64,000 nucleotides of DNA from Pontederia crassipes (taxonomy: Eukaryota; Streptophyta; Magnoliopsida; Commelinales; Pontederiaceae). The notes beneath the pieces were generated by a model. That model searched no databases. It was given only the letters and a program-made list of their open reading frames with translations, and had not been told where the DNA came from. Positions within the stretch are counted from its first letter, which is position 1. Every line of letters begins with the position of its first letter. The stretch lies in assembly GCA_030549335.1 (NCBI GenBank), contig CM060192.1:22014157-22078156 (forward strand), read 5' to 3'. This document shows, in pieces, positions 1-11,003 of the stretch. The translations under genes were made by a program, and so were the position numbers.

Positions 1-372
1 ATCACAATTTTTTCACTCTAATTCTTTCGTCTACTTCTGTTATCTTTTTCGTTACTTTTGATTTTTTTCATTTATGAAAAGGTTAAATTACCTCTCCCTC
101 CATAACACATCAAATAATAAATATAAAAAAGAAAAAAATCAGAGGGAGGGTAATTTAATTTTTTTATAAATGACAATTTTTTTACCACTTTGATCCTTTC
201 AACATTTTTTTTATTTTTATACTTATTATTTTATATTTTTCCGGAGGGATAGACAATCTTGTTTTTTCATAAATTAAAAGAAATAAAAGTAACAAAAAAT
301 CATGAAAAATAGGCTCGTAGTTTATGATTAAATGTGAAAAATCGAAATAGTTTAGGAGAAGTTTATACAAAT
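1..372. mobile_element. Right-hand end of an inverted-repeat (MITE-like) element
   Basis: The stretch at 315-372 (GTAGTTTATGATTAAATGTG onward) closely resembles the right terminal arm of the element at 34110-34855: both share the GATGTGAAAAATC / ATAGTTTA block followed by GTTTAT. The left arm is not visible, so the element either begins left of the window or is truncated. No coding capacity is seen; the rest is AT-rich. Assignment rests on that one shared arm. Confidence 0.4.
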
Positions 373-439
373 AATCCTAATAAATAAATACACTGTGTTA
401 AATCATAAGTCGAATCTATTTAATTATTTTGGTGTCCAC

Positions 440-655
440 CATCTGGATTGTTCCAAAATCAAATGCTTCGTAGTCCTTCCCTTGGGTGCAAACATGGGGA
501 AATTGGGGTACCTCGATATGAAGACGGATGACGCCCGCGAAGCAGCTGATCGATTCGGACCTGAAAAGGTCGGCTTTGGCCGCGAGGAAGCTGGCAAATC
601 ATGCCATCATTCTCAGTACCAGCTTGGGCTTCGGCATCACAGTCCTCAAAATTAG
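440..655 (+). pseudogene. Decayed protein-coding fragment, family not recognised
   Basis: This block is clearly more GC-rich than its surroundings and reads like protein-coding sequence in two consecutive frames. One frame gives LPLGANMGKLGYLDMKTDDA and ends near 560. A second frame gives LKRSALAARKLANHAIILST and continues to about 650. The join implies a frameshift near 560. No start codon, splice sites or flanking exons can be supported, so it is most likely a captured or relict exon. I do not recognise the family with confidence. Confidence 0.3.
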
Positions 656-660
656 CTCCA

Positions 661-1125
661 CATGTTATGAACGGTTCCTAGCGGCACTATGATAAACTAA
701 TAAAATTGCAGCGGAAAATAATTTTAAATTATCAGTAAAAATCCGTTTACATAAAGACAATTGTGCAATTGTTCAAATAAAATGAGACAATCGATGAAAT
801 CCAACATAGTGTAATATAATCTAAAGTTCAATACGAGAAATATTAAGTTGTGAGGCTGTAAAATTATTGGAAACAAATACACTAAACTTTCTCGAAATTC
901 GCCTCACGACATGTGTCACGAACGGTTCTAAGCGACACTACAAGACATAATGCAATAAAATTGCAGCAAAAAATGATTTCAAATTATCGATAAAGCCCAT
1001 TTATATAAAAACGATTGTGAAAGTCGATAAAGCCCAATATAGTGTAATATAATCTAAAGTCTAATACGTTAAACATTAAGTTGTGAGACTATAAAATATT
1101 GAAAACAAACACTCGATATACCAAG
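661..1125. repeat. Diverged tandem duplication, about 248-bp unit, LTR-like
   Basis: Two copies begin at about 662 (TGTTATGAACGGTTCC) and 912 (TGTGTCACGAACGGTT). They share in order AATAAAATTGCAGC, a TTATC(A/G)(A/G)TAAA block, TAGTGTAATATAATCTAAAG and ATTAAGTTGTGAG. The copies have diverged by many substitutions and small indels. The content resembles plant LTR sequence, but no complete LTR boundaries are visible. Confidence 0.6.
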
Positions 1126-1632
1126 GCTCAATATCTCAAGATAATATTGAGTGTGGTATAATCCAAATAGAAGCATAAAAGGAGCTTAGGGTTAAAATTT
1201 GCAATCAAATAAGCTCATTCTTAATGTAGAATCAATGAATGCAATTTATACTATAATAGAATGATGACGGTTCAAAATACTAATAAACATTCAATGTTGC
1301 AAACCATATAACTCAATCCCTAATTCATGATAAAGCATAGCATAAGAATCATATAGAATAACAACGAAAGGCCCAATTCAACAACATAAAAAGACTCTAA
1401 TCCATAATTGGTTCTAAGGACATAAGATAAGTATAAATCCATGACCATAAGCTTGTGAACTGACACTTAATCATAATAAATAATAAGATAAGGACTCAAA
1501 GTAAAGACCATTGCCATGTGCAATGCGTCATCCCAAACTCGCCACTGATTCATCTCAATCCTGCATAATAGCATCCCATTAATTGTGTGTAAGAGCTATA
1601 AGCAAAATAATAACTTACAATAAATCAATAAC
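1126..1632. other. AT-rich LTR-like sequence without genes
   Basis: No open reading frame with coding character is present. The sequence looks like the body of a decayed LTR. It ends at the LINE that starts near 1633, and similar AT-rich sequence resumes at about 12080, so it may have been one unit before the LINE inserted. Confidence 0.35.
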
Positions 1633-2787
1633 TCAACTCGCCTGAGTGATAGGAGTCTGAAATTCACCTCCCAGAAATGGAGATTGACACCCAAAATCCC
1701 GGACCCCCGCCCCCCTTCCGCTCCTCCTCTCCCCCAACCACCTCCTTCCCCCCTCTAACTCAGCTCATGCGCGCTCATCCTGAGACACCTGGTCAGATGT
1801 TGTCCATGAGCGGCGCCCTGCCTCAATGATCTCCCCGCGCCAATGGCGTTGTCTCCGGTCATCCATTACCAATGTCATGGACATCCCTTTGGCCGATGTG
1901 GAGCAGCAGGACGCTCAAATTATAGCTTGATAGGTCTCTTGGGAGATTGTGGGGCATGTCCATGTTCACAAGCTAGGTAACACGTATCTCTTATACACAA
2001 TTTTCCAATCTTGGTGATTGCATGTAGGTACTCACCCGGCCCCAGGAGTATCGCTCGCCGGTCAATCAAGGCCTCTGGTGAGCCTCCCTGATGGCACCCG
2101 CGTCTTCCTGTGGGCTTTCTACAAAAGCATTCCTCTCTTTTTATTTCAAGTGCAACACGGTGGGACAATGATTAGAGGGCTGCCCATGTGCCATGGAGTC
2201 TCTGCCTCCGACGACACTGGTGGGGTTCTCCTGTTCGGACCATGGATGTTGGCAGTGGCTAGCCACGACACGCTGCCCCCGGCAACATGAACGGTCCAGA
2301 CCTTCTGACATGGGACTGCTTCGCTCAATCGGGCCGGGCATCATCGGCCAAGTTTAGGAGGTCGAGGCCATGAAGTATTGATGCCGCTTGATCATGTCAT
2401 TGATGCAACGGCGGAGCATATTGATACTACCATGCAAACGAACACAGTCACCCACCTCTCCACGTCGTCTGCCATGCAAACGACCTCTGTCACACACCTC
2501 TTTGCATCGTCTACCTCAAAAGTGGCCTTTAGCCCTGTCACGTCGCCCCTGGGATGCTTGCCACCTATCCGCTCTCACAATCTAAGGATGAGACAAATCC
2601 GACCATTTATAGCTGTAGGGATTCATCTCGGCTTTTGCGCGCCCACAGATGTGTGCTACCTATGTTCCACCACGGCCAACCCTCACCCCTAACTCATATT
2701 CCCAGACACTCACGTCTCCTCCAACACTCCAATCCCCTCCACGCTCCGTTCCACCTCTGAACTTCCTAGCTCCTGCTCTTCACCTAT

Positions 2788-3418
2788 TTGTCTCCCTGGC
2801 CCCCTCTAGCCACGCTCTCCCCCTCTGCCCCCATCGCTTGGTTGGAGATGCTACGCATGGACCATGACGCTCTGATAGACATGGTTCTTGGCCGATTTGC
2901 TACAGCTGAGGCGGCAGCGGTTGACGGTTCTCACTTTGAGGTGGAGCCGGTGGACGAGGAGCTGATCATGAAGCCCCCTCCCTCTCGCTCCATGCTCAAG
3001 CAGCCTGCTCACCACGTGCTGACCCCTCTTGCTACCCCAGTACTCAAGCAGAAGGAGAAGAGGGCCCAACAAAAAGGTAAAAAATCACTTACTCATAGTA
3101 AAACCTCTGACCTCACATCATTGCAAAATGGGAGCGCGGGATCACCGGCAGGGGCACGTCAGGCTGAATCTCAACTCGTAGACCTTACTGTCCATGAGCG
3201 GTTTGGTGCTCACCCTCCCTCTCGCTCCATTCTCAAGAGGTCTGGTCCTCACCGCGCATTGACCCCTCTTGCCACCCCAGTACTCAAGCAGAAGGAGAAG
3301 AGGGCCCAACAAAAAAGGAAAAAAGCACTTGTTCGTAAGTAGAACCTCTGACATCACATCATTGTAGAATGGGAGCGCGGGATCACTGGCAGGACGCGTT
3401 GGGCCAGATCTCAACTCA
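2788..3418 (+). pseudogene. LINE ORF1-like basic segment with internal 237-bp duplication
   Basis: A 184-codon frame from 2788 is rich in Lys, Arg, Pro and Ser. It contains two copies of a PPSRS(M/I)LK..LTPLATPVLKQKEKRAQQK block. At DNA level a segment starting at 2984 (CTCGCTCCAT) recurs at 3221, a period of 237 bp, and the similarity runs to about 3418 where the second copy is already out of frame. Position upstream of an endonuclease/RT region suggests the nucleic-acid-binding ORF1 of the surrounding LINE. No CCHC knuckle is seen here, so this is inferred from context. Confidence 0.55.
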
Positions 3419-3429
3419 TGAAACTAATC

Positions 3430-4200
3430 ACCTAGAATTACAAAGGGGCCTACCACAGTAAGGTCCGCGAGTGCCTCTCGAATATTATCAAGAAAGACCA
3501 ACCTGACTTTCTGGTATTGTTAGAAATGCACACTTGTTCTTCTCGTTCGATGTAGCTTATCAAGCGTTTAGGATATGGCTGACAAGGAGATTTCAATCAT
3601 GGACTAGCCATGCGGGAGGCATTCTTCTCGTCTGGTGTAGCCCTGACACTCAAGTTTTAGATTACCCACAATCAGCAATTCCTACAAGCAGTTATCACGT
3701 TTGAAAATTTCTCCTTCCTTCTTACTTGTATCTATCTAATGTCCTTCCCCCTCTCCGCTTCAAGCTCTAGTGGCAACTCTCTAGTCTGAACATGGATGAC
3801 GTCCCTTGGCTTGTCGCCGGTGATTTCAGCTCCCTCTCCTCACCAGCAAACAAGCATGGAGGTAAGTCTTTCTCTTACACAAAGTTGCTCCGATCCCTAA
3901 ACAACTTTATTTCCACACAGGGTCTATTGGATGTTGAGAGCACTGGACAACATTCCCCTAGTGCAATAACCATCCGGGCGGGTCGCACATCAAGTGTCAT
4001 CTCCACCAGGTTCTTGCGAGCCCTCACTCATTCCTTACCTTCCTTGATATGTCTCTTAATTGTCACATTCGATCTTGTTAACCACTCCCCTCCTCTTTTC
4101 ACAAAAAACAAAACTACGAAGAAAACTCATACGTTTAAATTTGAACATTTTTTGTTTGAATACGATGAACCACGCAAGATAATCGAGCAAACCTGAAACT
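3430..4200 (+). pseudogene. LINE endonuclease domain, degraded
   Basis: Fragments in shifting frames match the layout of plant LINE apurinic endonucleases. QPDFLVLLEMHT at about 3500 corresponds to the catalytic-Glu ET(H/R) region, and WLVAGDFSSL at about 3810 to the GDFN motif, here GDFS. Stops at 3555, 3594 and elsewhere break the frame. This domain would nick target DNA for target-primed reverse transcription in a live element. Confidence 0.65.
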
Positions 4201-4409
4201 CTCAATCCCATGGCAGGGTACAACCGTTGCCCTGAAACATATAAAACATCTTAAAATGGAATCATGATACTTTAGGGAAGTTTGAAGATAGACTCACTAA
4301 TGTAAATCAGGAGATTAGCAAGCTGGAAAGCATCAATGATACCCATGGCCTAGATAACTTTATCGCTCACCTTCGCTCGTTGTACTAGTTACATGCAATC
4401 CTTCTCCGT

Positions 4410-5484
4410 CATATCACTTTGAAGTGGAGTAAGTCACATATAACTTGGATTCAGCATGGCGATAAAAACATAAAATTCTCTCACATGACCACCATTACTA
4501 GACACAGGTACAATAGCATAACCAAAATTAGCCTCCAATTTGACCCTATCACCTTCGCTCCCAATGAAGCACAGGTTCGCCAAGCTTTTATGAAACATTA
4601 CCTGAAATTCCCTTAAGTGACTGGCCCTCTCTCCCTAGGCTCCTTTCCCACTGGCGTCACACCCTCTTGTCTCCGGTCATCCTCCTAGAAATTCGGTCTG
4701 CTTTCTGGAGCATGCCGAGCGGCAAGGCCCCTGACCGCTTCACCATTGAATTTTATAGGACCTACTGGTGTTGGGGAGGCATCACTGCTGACATCTTGAA
4801 TTTCATTGCTACTACCTCCCTTCCTCTTGATTGGTACAAGCCATATTTTCATTCCCCAGACTAAACTTGCCCACAAAGTCACTGACTTTCGTCTTCTTTC
4901 CTTGTGCAACGTACTCTATAGGGTGGTTGCTCGCATCCTATCTTCTCGCCTAAAGCTCACTTCGCTGCAAATTATCGATACCTCCCATAGTACTTTCATC
5001 TCTAGAAGATCCATTCATGATAACATTCTTACCACTCAAGAGATTGCTCACTCCTCGTGTATTGGGAGGCAAAAGTTCATGATCCTTAAGGCGGATATGG
5101 CTAAGGCCTTTAATTGGGTCTCTTGGGGAAGCAATTTACAACATTTTTACAATCATGAATTACCCTGAAACTTTCATTAACTGGGTCATGGCATGTGTTA
5201 CCTCCCCTATTTTCTAATGTAGCCCCTTTTAGGAGTCACAAGGGCATGGAACAAGGGGACTCCCTATCGCTGTACTTGTTCGTCATGGTCACGCAGGTGC
5301 TTTCTTCCTTATTAAACCATCACTAGGACATGGGGAAAGAATACAATCATTCAAGATCAATAATTTTTCTTCCAATCATTTACTTTATGTTGATAGTCTA
5401 ATTATCTTTTCTGCTACAAACATTAAGAACAATAAGAACATCGTCAAGGTCCTAAAACAATACTACTCCCTCAATAACCAAATT
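4410..5484 (+). pseudogene. LINE reverse transcriptase, first part
   Basis: In order one sees the pre-RT motif WIQHGDKN (about 4445), the finger motif SMPSGKAPDRFT (about 4709), DFRLLSLCNVLYRVVARILSSRL (about 4884) with the typical R-P-I-S-L-C-N-x-x-Y region, ADMAKAFNWVSW (about 5092, equivalent to D-x-x-K-A-F-D), GMEQGDSLS (about 5245) and LLYVDSLIIFSA (about 5383). The last corresponds to the catalytic YADD box but reads YVDS, so both the active-site Ala and one Asp are lost. Frameshifts and stops are present. The reading is interrupted at 5494 by a DNA transposon. Confidence 0.85.
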
Positions 5485-5493
5485 ATTAATCTG

Positions 5494-6492
5494 GGTAGAT
5501 TACACAATTAGCCCCCCAACTTTATCTATTTTAAATCAGTCCTCCAAATTCAATTTGTAACTAGAATGTCCTTCATTTTTTATTTTCTTGCACGATTAGC
5601 CCCCTTATCGATGATAGTAGTTTTTTCAATTGTCTTGCGTATGTGGCTACCACGTGAGTCATGTCTCTTTCCTCCATATCATTCAAGTCATCCACGTCAT
5701 TTAACGCTACTAAACATGATAAATTACATGGATCGTCCTCCAACTTTGAATACGGTCCCCAACTTTAATTTGTAAGTAGAACATCCCCCAACTTTGATTT
5801 TATTGTATGATTCATCCACTTGACCAGTAATAGGCAATCTTTCAGTTACATTGCTAACATGGCGTAATGAAATATAATAATAAAATTTAACTTGTTGATA
5901 TGACACAACAAAAAATATAAAAGGAATCAATTTAGCCCTCTCTTTCGGCTCGCCACGCGCGAGAAAGAAAAGGGGGGCAGGCGCCCCCTCTGCCAGCTCA
6001 CACTTCGTGAGCTCGTCGACGCCCTCGGTCATTTTTTATTTTTTATTAATTTTATAATAATTTTGTGTGTCATGTCAATAAGTTAAATTTTTTTATTATA
6101 TTTTATACGCTATGTCAGCAAGGCAATCAGGAGACTGTCTATTATCGATCAAGTTGACGAATCGTGCAATAAAATTAAAGTTGGAGGGCGTTCTAATTAT
6201 AAATTTAAATTGGAGGACCGTTTAGAAATCGACTCAAAGTTGGAAGATGATCCGTGTAATTTACCCGAGTTAGTAGCGTTAAATGATGTGGATGACTTGA
6301 ATAATGGGAGGAAAGAGAAATAACTCATGTGTGACCACGTACCTAAGGCAACCGAGAAACTTACTATCACCGGTCAATGAAATTAATCGTCCAAGAAAAT
6401 CAAAGATGAATGACGTTCTACTTACAAATTGAAGTTGGGGGATCAATTTAAAATCGACTGAAAGTTGGGGGACTAATCGTGTAATTTACCCC
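5494..6492. mobile_element. Long-TIR, MULE-like non-coding element inside the LINE RT
   Basis: The ends are an extended inverted repeat: the left end reads GGTAGATTACACAATTAGCC and the right end, reverse-complemented, GGGGTAAATTACACGATTAG. The arms continue for about 220 bp, including TTTAACGCTACTAA on the left and its complement on the right. The 9-bp direct repeat ATTAATCTG flanks it at 5485-5493 and 6493-6501; 9-bp duplications are typical of Mutator-like elements. The LINE reading frame resumes directly after it. No transposase is encoded. A second, related inverted-repeat unit occupies the centre (about 5717-6268). Confidence 0.75.
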
Positions 6493-6501
6493 ATTAATCT
6501 G

Positions 6502-7976
6502 GATAAATCGCAGGTCTATCTTCCCCCTAGGCTAAGTCATCGGTGGGGGCAAGCCATCAGGAACTCTCTGGCCATTATTGCCGGCTCTTTTCCTTTTATG
6601 TATTTAGGTGCAAGGTAGTCAAGGTCGGGATCTTATGTAAGATCGGAAGGGGTCCGTAAGATCATATCGAGGATCGTAAGATCCTACCTATATATTAAAA
6701 TAATAGTTGAATATATAAAATTATGTAAAATAATATTTTTTTAAATAAATTTGTAATATTTTAAATTATAAATAATGTTATCTTGAGTACTATCCTATTA
6801 AGACTTGTTACAAATGATATATATACTATTTGTATAATAATAATAATTTAATATAGATTGACAAAAAATGGCAATAATATGGTGAATATGAAATAGCATT
6901 ATATAATAATTCTTAATATACATTTATAATAGAGTTATTTTGTGCAAAAAATATTTTTAAAATTTTAATTATAACCAATAACCTTTTTCTTAATTTTATT
7001 TCTCAAAAAAATCATGTTGCAATTGGTGAAAATTTAAAAAACAAAACAAAAAATTAAAAAAAATGGATTAGTAGGATCGGTAGGATCTTACGATCTTAAC
7101 GATCTTACGATCTTGCTATTACGATCCTACCGATCCTACAAAAATGATCTCAAAGTTGAGATCGAGATCGCCGACCCTAGGTAGGATCGTAAGATCGTAC
7201 GATCTTACGATCAAGATCGCGATTTTGATAACCTTCTTTAGGTGTGCCTATATCTTATAAGTAGGTTGCAGGTAAATATAGAGTCACTAGCAACCTTTCC
7301 GATTGGAAGAGTTAGTTGCTCAATAAAGTCCCAGGCAGGGTAACCTTAATTAAATTTGTTATCTGCTCTTTACCATAACATTCTTTTGGGTCTACTTATA
7401 TCTCTGGTTCCACTGTTTCCATGCTTGAAAAAATAACTAGAAAGTTCTTATGGTCTTCCATGCAAAATGGAAAAGGTTTACATCTGATTGGCTGGGATAC
7501 ATCCAGCTCCCAACCTCCGTCGGAGGCCTAGGAATTTGCAACTTGAATTACATTAAAACTTATATGCTAGCTAAAAAAAGGTTTTTGAAGTACTAAATGA
7601 TCTTAAATCCCCTTGGTCTAAACTGGTTTTAAACAAATATGGTATTTTATACCCTTGTGTTAGCCCAACATATAATCGCTCTCCGATCAAGTGCTGAAGT
7701 GTAATTCTTAATTGTCTAAGTGTTACTCGGGGGCTATCATGCGGCATGTTGGTAACAGGCTCACCACCAGTGCGATGAATGATCCTTGAATATTTCCTAT
7801 ACCCTTAATCTACATGCCTACTTATGTGAATGTAAATGCCCCGATGTATGATTTAAAGTTATATGATCTTAATTATTTAAAGGTATCTGATCTTATCTTG
7901 CATCATGCGTGGAATTTTCTTCTATTATCTACGTTTTTCAGCCCCCTACTGGTCTCGCTTATTTCTGGGTTATGTC
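6502..7976 (+). pseudogene. LINE reverse transcriptase, second part
   Basis: After the MULE-like element the LINE continues with NLDKSQVYLPPR and SFPFMYLGV (about 6590). It is broken by the 626-bp hAT-type MITE, then resumes with PISYK and later VTLIKFVI and SMLEKITRKFLWSS (about 7418), motifs found downstream of the palm domain in plant LINE ORF2. Several stops follow. The segment ends where the 3-kb solo LTR begins. Confidence 0.75.
6611..7236. mobile_element. hAT-type MITE, 626 bp
   Basis: The 8-bp direct repeat TTTAGGTG flanks it exactly at 6603-6610 and 7237-7244. The left end CAAGGTAGTCAAGGTCG pairs with the right end, whose reverse complement is GAAGGTTATCAAAATCG. The subterminal regions are packed with GATCTTACGATC-type palindromes (6640-6690 and 7075-7215). 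The centre is AT-rich and non-coding. An 8-bp duplication, short imperfect TIRs and palindrome-rich subterminal DNA fit a non-autonomous hAT element. Confidence 0.85.
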
Positions 7977-10900
7977 TGTAACGCTCCGATTTTTTTTTCG
8001 TTTGCCTACCCAAAAGGTTATCTCGATGACGCCACTCAATTCTATGACTTAACTATGGCCAGTTAACATATTGGTTTACAATAACGGAAAACTAATTTCC
8101 AACATTCGATTATAATATGCAGAAGACATTTATACCATATCTAATAATATGTGGGTTATGGCCCACATCTATACAATGATGGATCATATATTCATGTGCA
8201 TGTCAACCGTCAGAGGAGTCACCAACCGTCTCACCGTCGTCGTGATGATCATCTCTACGAATTCAAGTACAGGGTCAAAGCTCAATGAGATAAACTCAAT
8301 ACGTATGGTCACTTGTAACAATAAACAATATGAACTATGTCAATAATAATAAGCATATGCATAATGATAAAATATCAATATTATCCTATCAATGCAATCC
8401 CAATTATCAATATGCACTATCCATTAGCCATAAAGATCAATTGGCTGGAATTAATAATCCTATCATCCTTTGTCATCATCCATAATGGCTGATGATAATA
8501 ATTTCATTAATAATAGCATCAACCATATAGGCTACAATCAATTATCTTAACAATCGATCTATCTTTACTTTACATTACTTCAACCATAGATGCTGCAATT
8601 TCGATTCAATTAATATTACCATCAACAATTCAATATCAATCAATCATTCACTCTTATTCTTCAACTATAAAGGTTGTAATTATCTTTTATCCTTAACTTC
8701 AAGAATAAAGACTACAATTATTTTTTTATATTTAACAATCAATTAATCTTTCTTATACTTCAGCCATAAAGGCTGTAATTTAATATCTTATCAAACAATT
8801 TTACTTTAACTTCAACCATAATGACTGACCAATACTTCAATTACAAGAGTTGCTTCAACCACAAGGGTTGTTCAATACTTCAACCACGAGGGTTGCTAAT
8901 GCTTATTCTTTAACTTTTAACAATTAACTTCAAACATAATGGCTGCTTCAATCACAAAGGCTGCTTATCACTTATTCTTGTCTTTGGAGTTATCCTTCAA
9001 TCACAAGAGTTGTTTCAACCATATAAGCTGCTTTGAGAACTCTTCCAATTTTAAGTACCTTACATCTTTTATCTTAATTAACTTATGATGTTTATTTTTG
9101 CTTTCATTTGAATTTTATTTCCAATCTTAGATGCACAAGGCATTAATTAATATATCATAATCGTAGGATCAATATCATCACAATGAGATCAATATCATAA
9201 TAATATGATCAAATATAAATAATAACACAATCATCACATTAAACATACTTTTATAACTTAAAAATCTCTTTTTCAAACTTCAGAACCTGGACTAGGTAAG
9301 ATGGAACCTGGGTCGGTTCCTCATATAATCAATCATACTCATCTTTTTATAGAACTAGGATCGAGTGGGGTGGAACCCGGGCCGGTTCGTCCGATTTTTA
9401 TACCGATTCCAATTCGATCAACAGAACTCGAGCCGGGTGGAACACAACCCGGGCCGGATCAGCCTGTGATTTCCCAATCTAATTTTCATATTCTCATAAC
9501 TCGGGTCGGGTCCGACGTAACTCGGGCCGAGTCAATTTGATTCCTTGATCTAATCTCATCTTCATCACAAAACTTGGACCGGACTATCCGAAACCCGGTC
9601 CGGATTCTATTCAACTTTCATTCATCCATTAACATTAACGAAACTAGGCCGAGCAAGTCAAAACTCGGTTCGGATTCTTAACAATCTCTTCGTGTCGCGC
9701 TCAGGTTACAGAACTCGGATCGCGCACCTTGCAACTCGGGCCGAGTTCTTACGAACTCGATCCGGATCAATTCTATCATCACCCGGATTCCAAAGAATCT
9801 GGGCCGAACAATGCACTGCCGCCGTTGGGAAGTCACCTTTTCAGCACAACTTTCGGCCTTATTTTCTATGCGATTATCCATGCAATTCAATTCACACTTC
9901 ATCCATATAATAGTCAATACTTAGATCAAGGGTCTTGAGGGTCCATGTCGCAGAAAACCGACACGATGAGGATCCCTCTGTGTACTTTAAGTTGGTTGAA
10001 AAACCAACTATGTTCTTGTTGCCTGTGGGTTGCATGTACGTCGCGACTTTGTTCGACGATTCCTCCCTATCGACGTTTAGAATCCTTCAGCTACCACTTG
10101 AATCTTGTCCTCCTCTGTCAGGGCTTCGAAATAGTATATCGCATGCACTCTTAGTTGCCTCGATTTATGAGAAAACAAAGGAGAAAGAGGGGCTCTTGTG
10201 CAAAATTTTTGTTAAAACAAATCATACTTTTCTAGCCATCCTTTAGGCCCTATTTATAGTTCTCGAGTAAGATTTTTGACTCCTATTATGCCTTGGGCTA
10301 TTCCTCCATCAATCATGACCATCCACTGTTAGTTATCATCTCTTAAATATTCATATTTATTAAATTCAAATTTCACTAATTATTTCATGACAATACTTAT
10401 CAAAATCTATCTCTATTCAAATTCCCTTTTATATCTTCCATAACTTCTTTCAATGAAACTCTACTTCCACCTTTTCCTTTTATTTCCTTCTTTTCTCTAT
10501 GTTTCATAATTATTTAAAATGATAACATTTTTTCACCTAATTTTGGAATTATTTAATTCCATAATATTTTATCGTCTAATTTTCGATGGCTGAAATATTT
10601 CTAAGCCTCAAGACTTTTAATCATATCCTATTTGGGAGTCCTATATCCATTAAACATTCTTTTAGATTTAAACATTCTTTTAATCATATCCTATTTGGGA
10701 GTCCTATATCCATTAAACATTCTTTTAATCAAATTGAAACCCTTAATCTCAATCTAATTATGATTTCTACTCTCAATAGGATTTAATCTTTCTTTCTTTT
10801 TCTTTTTCTAATCATACTTTTAATCCAACTTAACTTCTAATCCTTCTCTAAGTAGGAGTACTTTTTCCTTTATTCATATTCCTTTTCCAATTATATTCAT

Positions 10901-11003
10901 ATTCCTTCTCAAATTCCCCTTTTGATCATCTCCAATTCATCGAGGATTATAATTAACTTATAAAATTACTTTATTGCCCTTGATGAAATCTTGGGGTGTT
11001 ACA
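7977..11003. mobile_element. Solo LTR of about 3.0 kb
   Basis: It starts TGTAACGCTCCGA and ends GGGGTGTTACA, the TG...CA ends with inverted TGTAAC/GTTACA termini common in plant gypsy-type LTRs. The flanks are ATGTC (7972-7976) and GTGTC (11004-11008), a 5-bp duplication with one mismatch. No gag or pol is present and the LINE resumes at 11004, so recombination between two LTRs probably removed the interior. Inside are a mini-hairpin array (8405-9035) and a GC-rich motif cluster (about 9280-9800) with repeated AACCCGGGCCGG-like words. At 10610-10720 a 60-bp segment (TTTAATCATATCCTATTTGG) is directly repeated. Confidence 0.75.
8405..9035 (+). repeat. Array of short stem-loop repeats in the solo LTR
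   Basis: About 14 copies of a roughly 15-nt unit with the pattern CAACC-(5 nt)-GGTTG are spread over 630 bp at irregular spacing. Good examples are CAACCACAAGGGTTG (about 8857), CAACCACGAGGGTTG (8881), CAGCCATAAAGGCTG (8762), CAACTATAAAGGTTG (8659) and CAATTACAAGAGTTG (8839). Each folds into a 5-bp stem with a 5-nt loop. Several copies change both sides of the stem together (CAACC/GGTTG, CAGCC/GGCTG, CAATT/AGTTG). Other copies are imperfect. Confidence 0.7.

Noticed and set aside
8405..9035. A CRISPR-like array
   Set aside because: Repeats are short, diverged and irregularly spaced, and the sequence is plant nuclear DNA inside an LTR.
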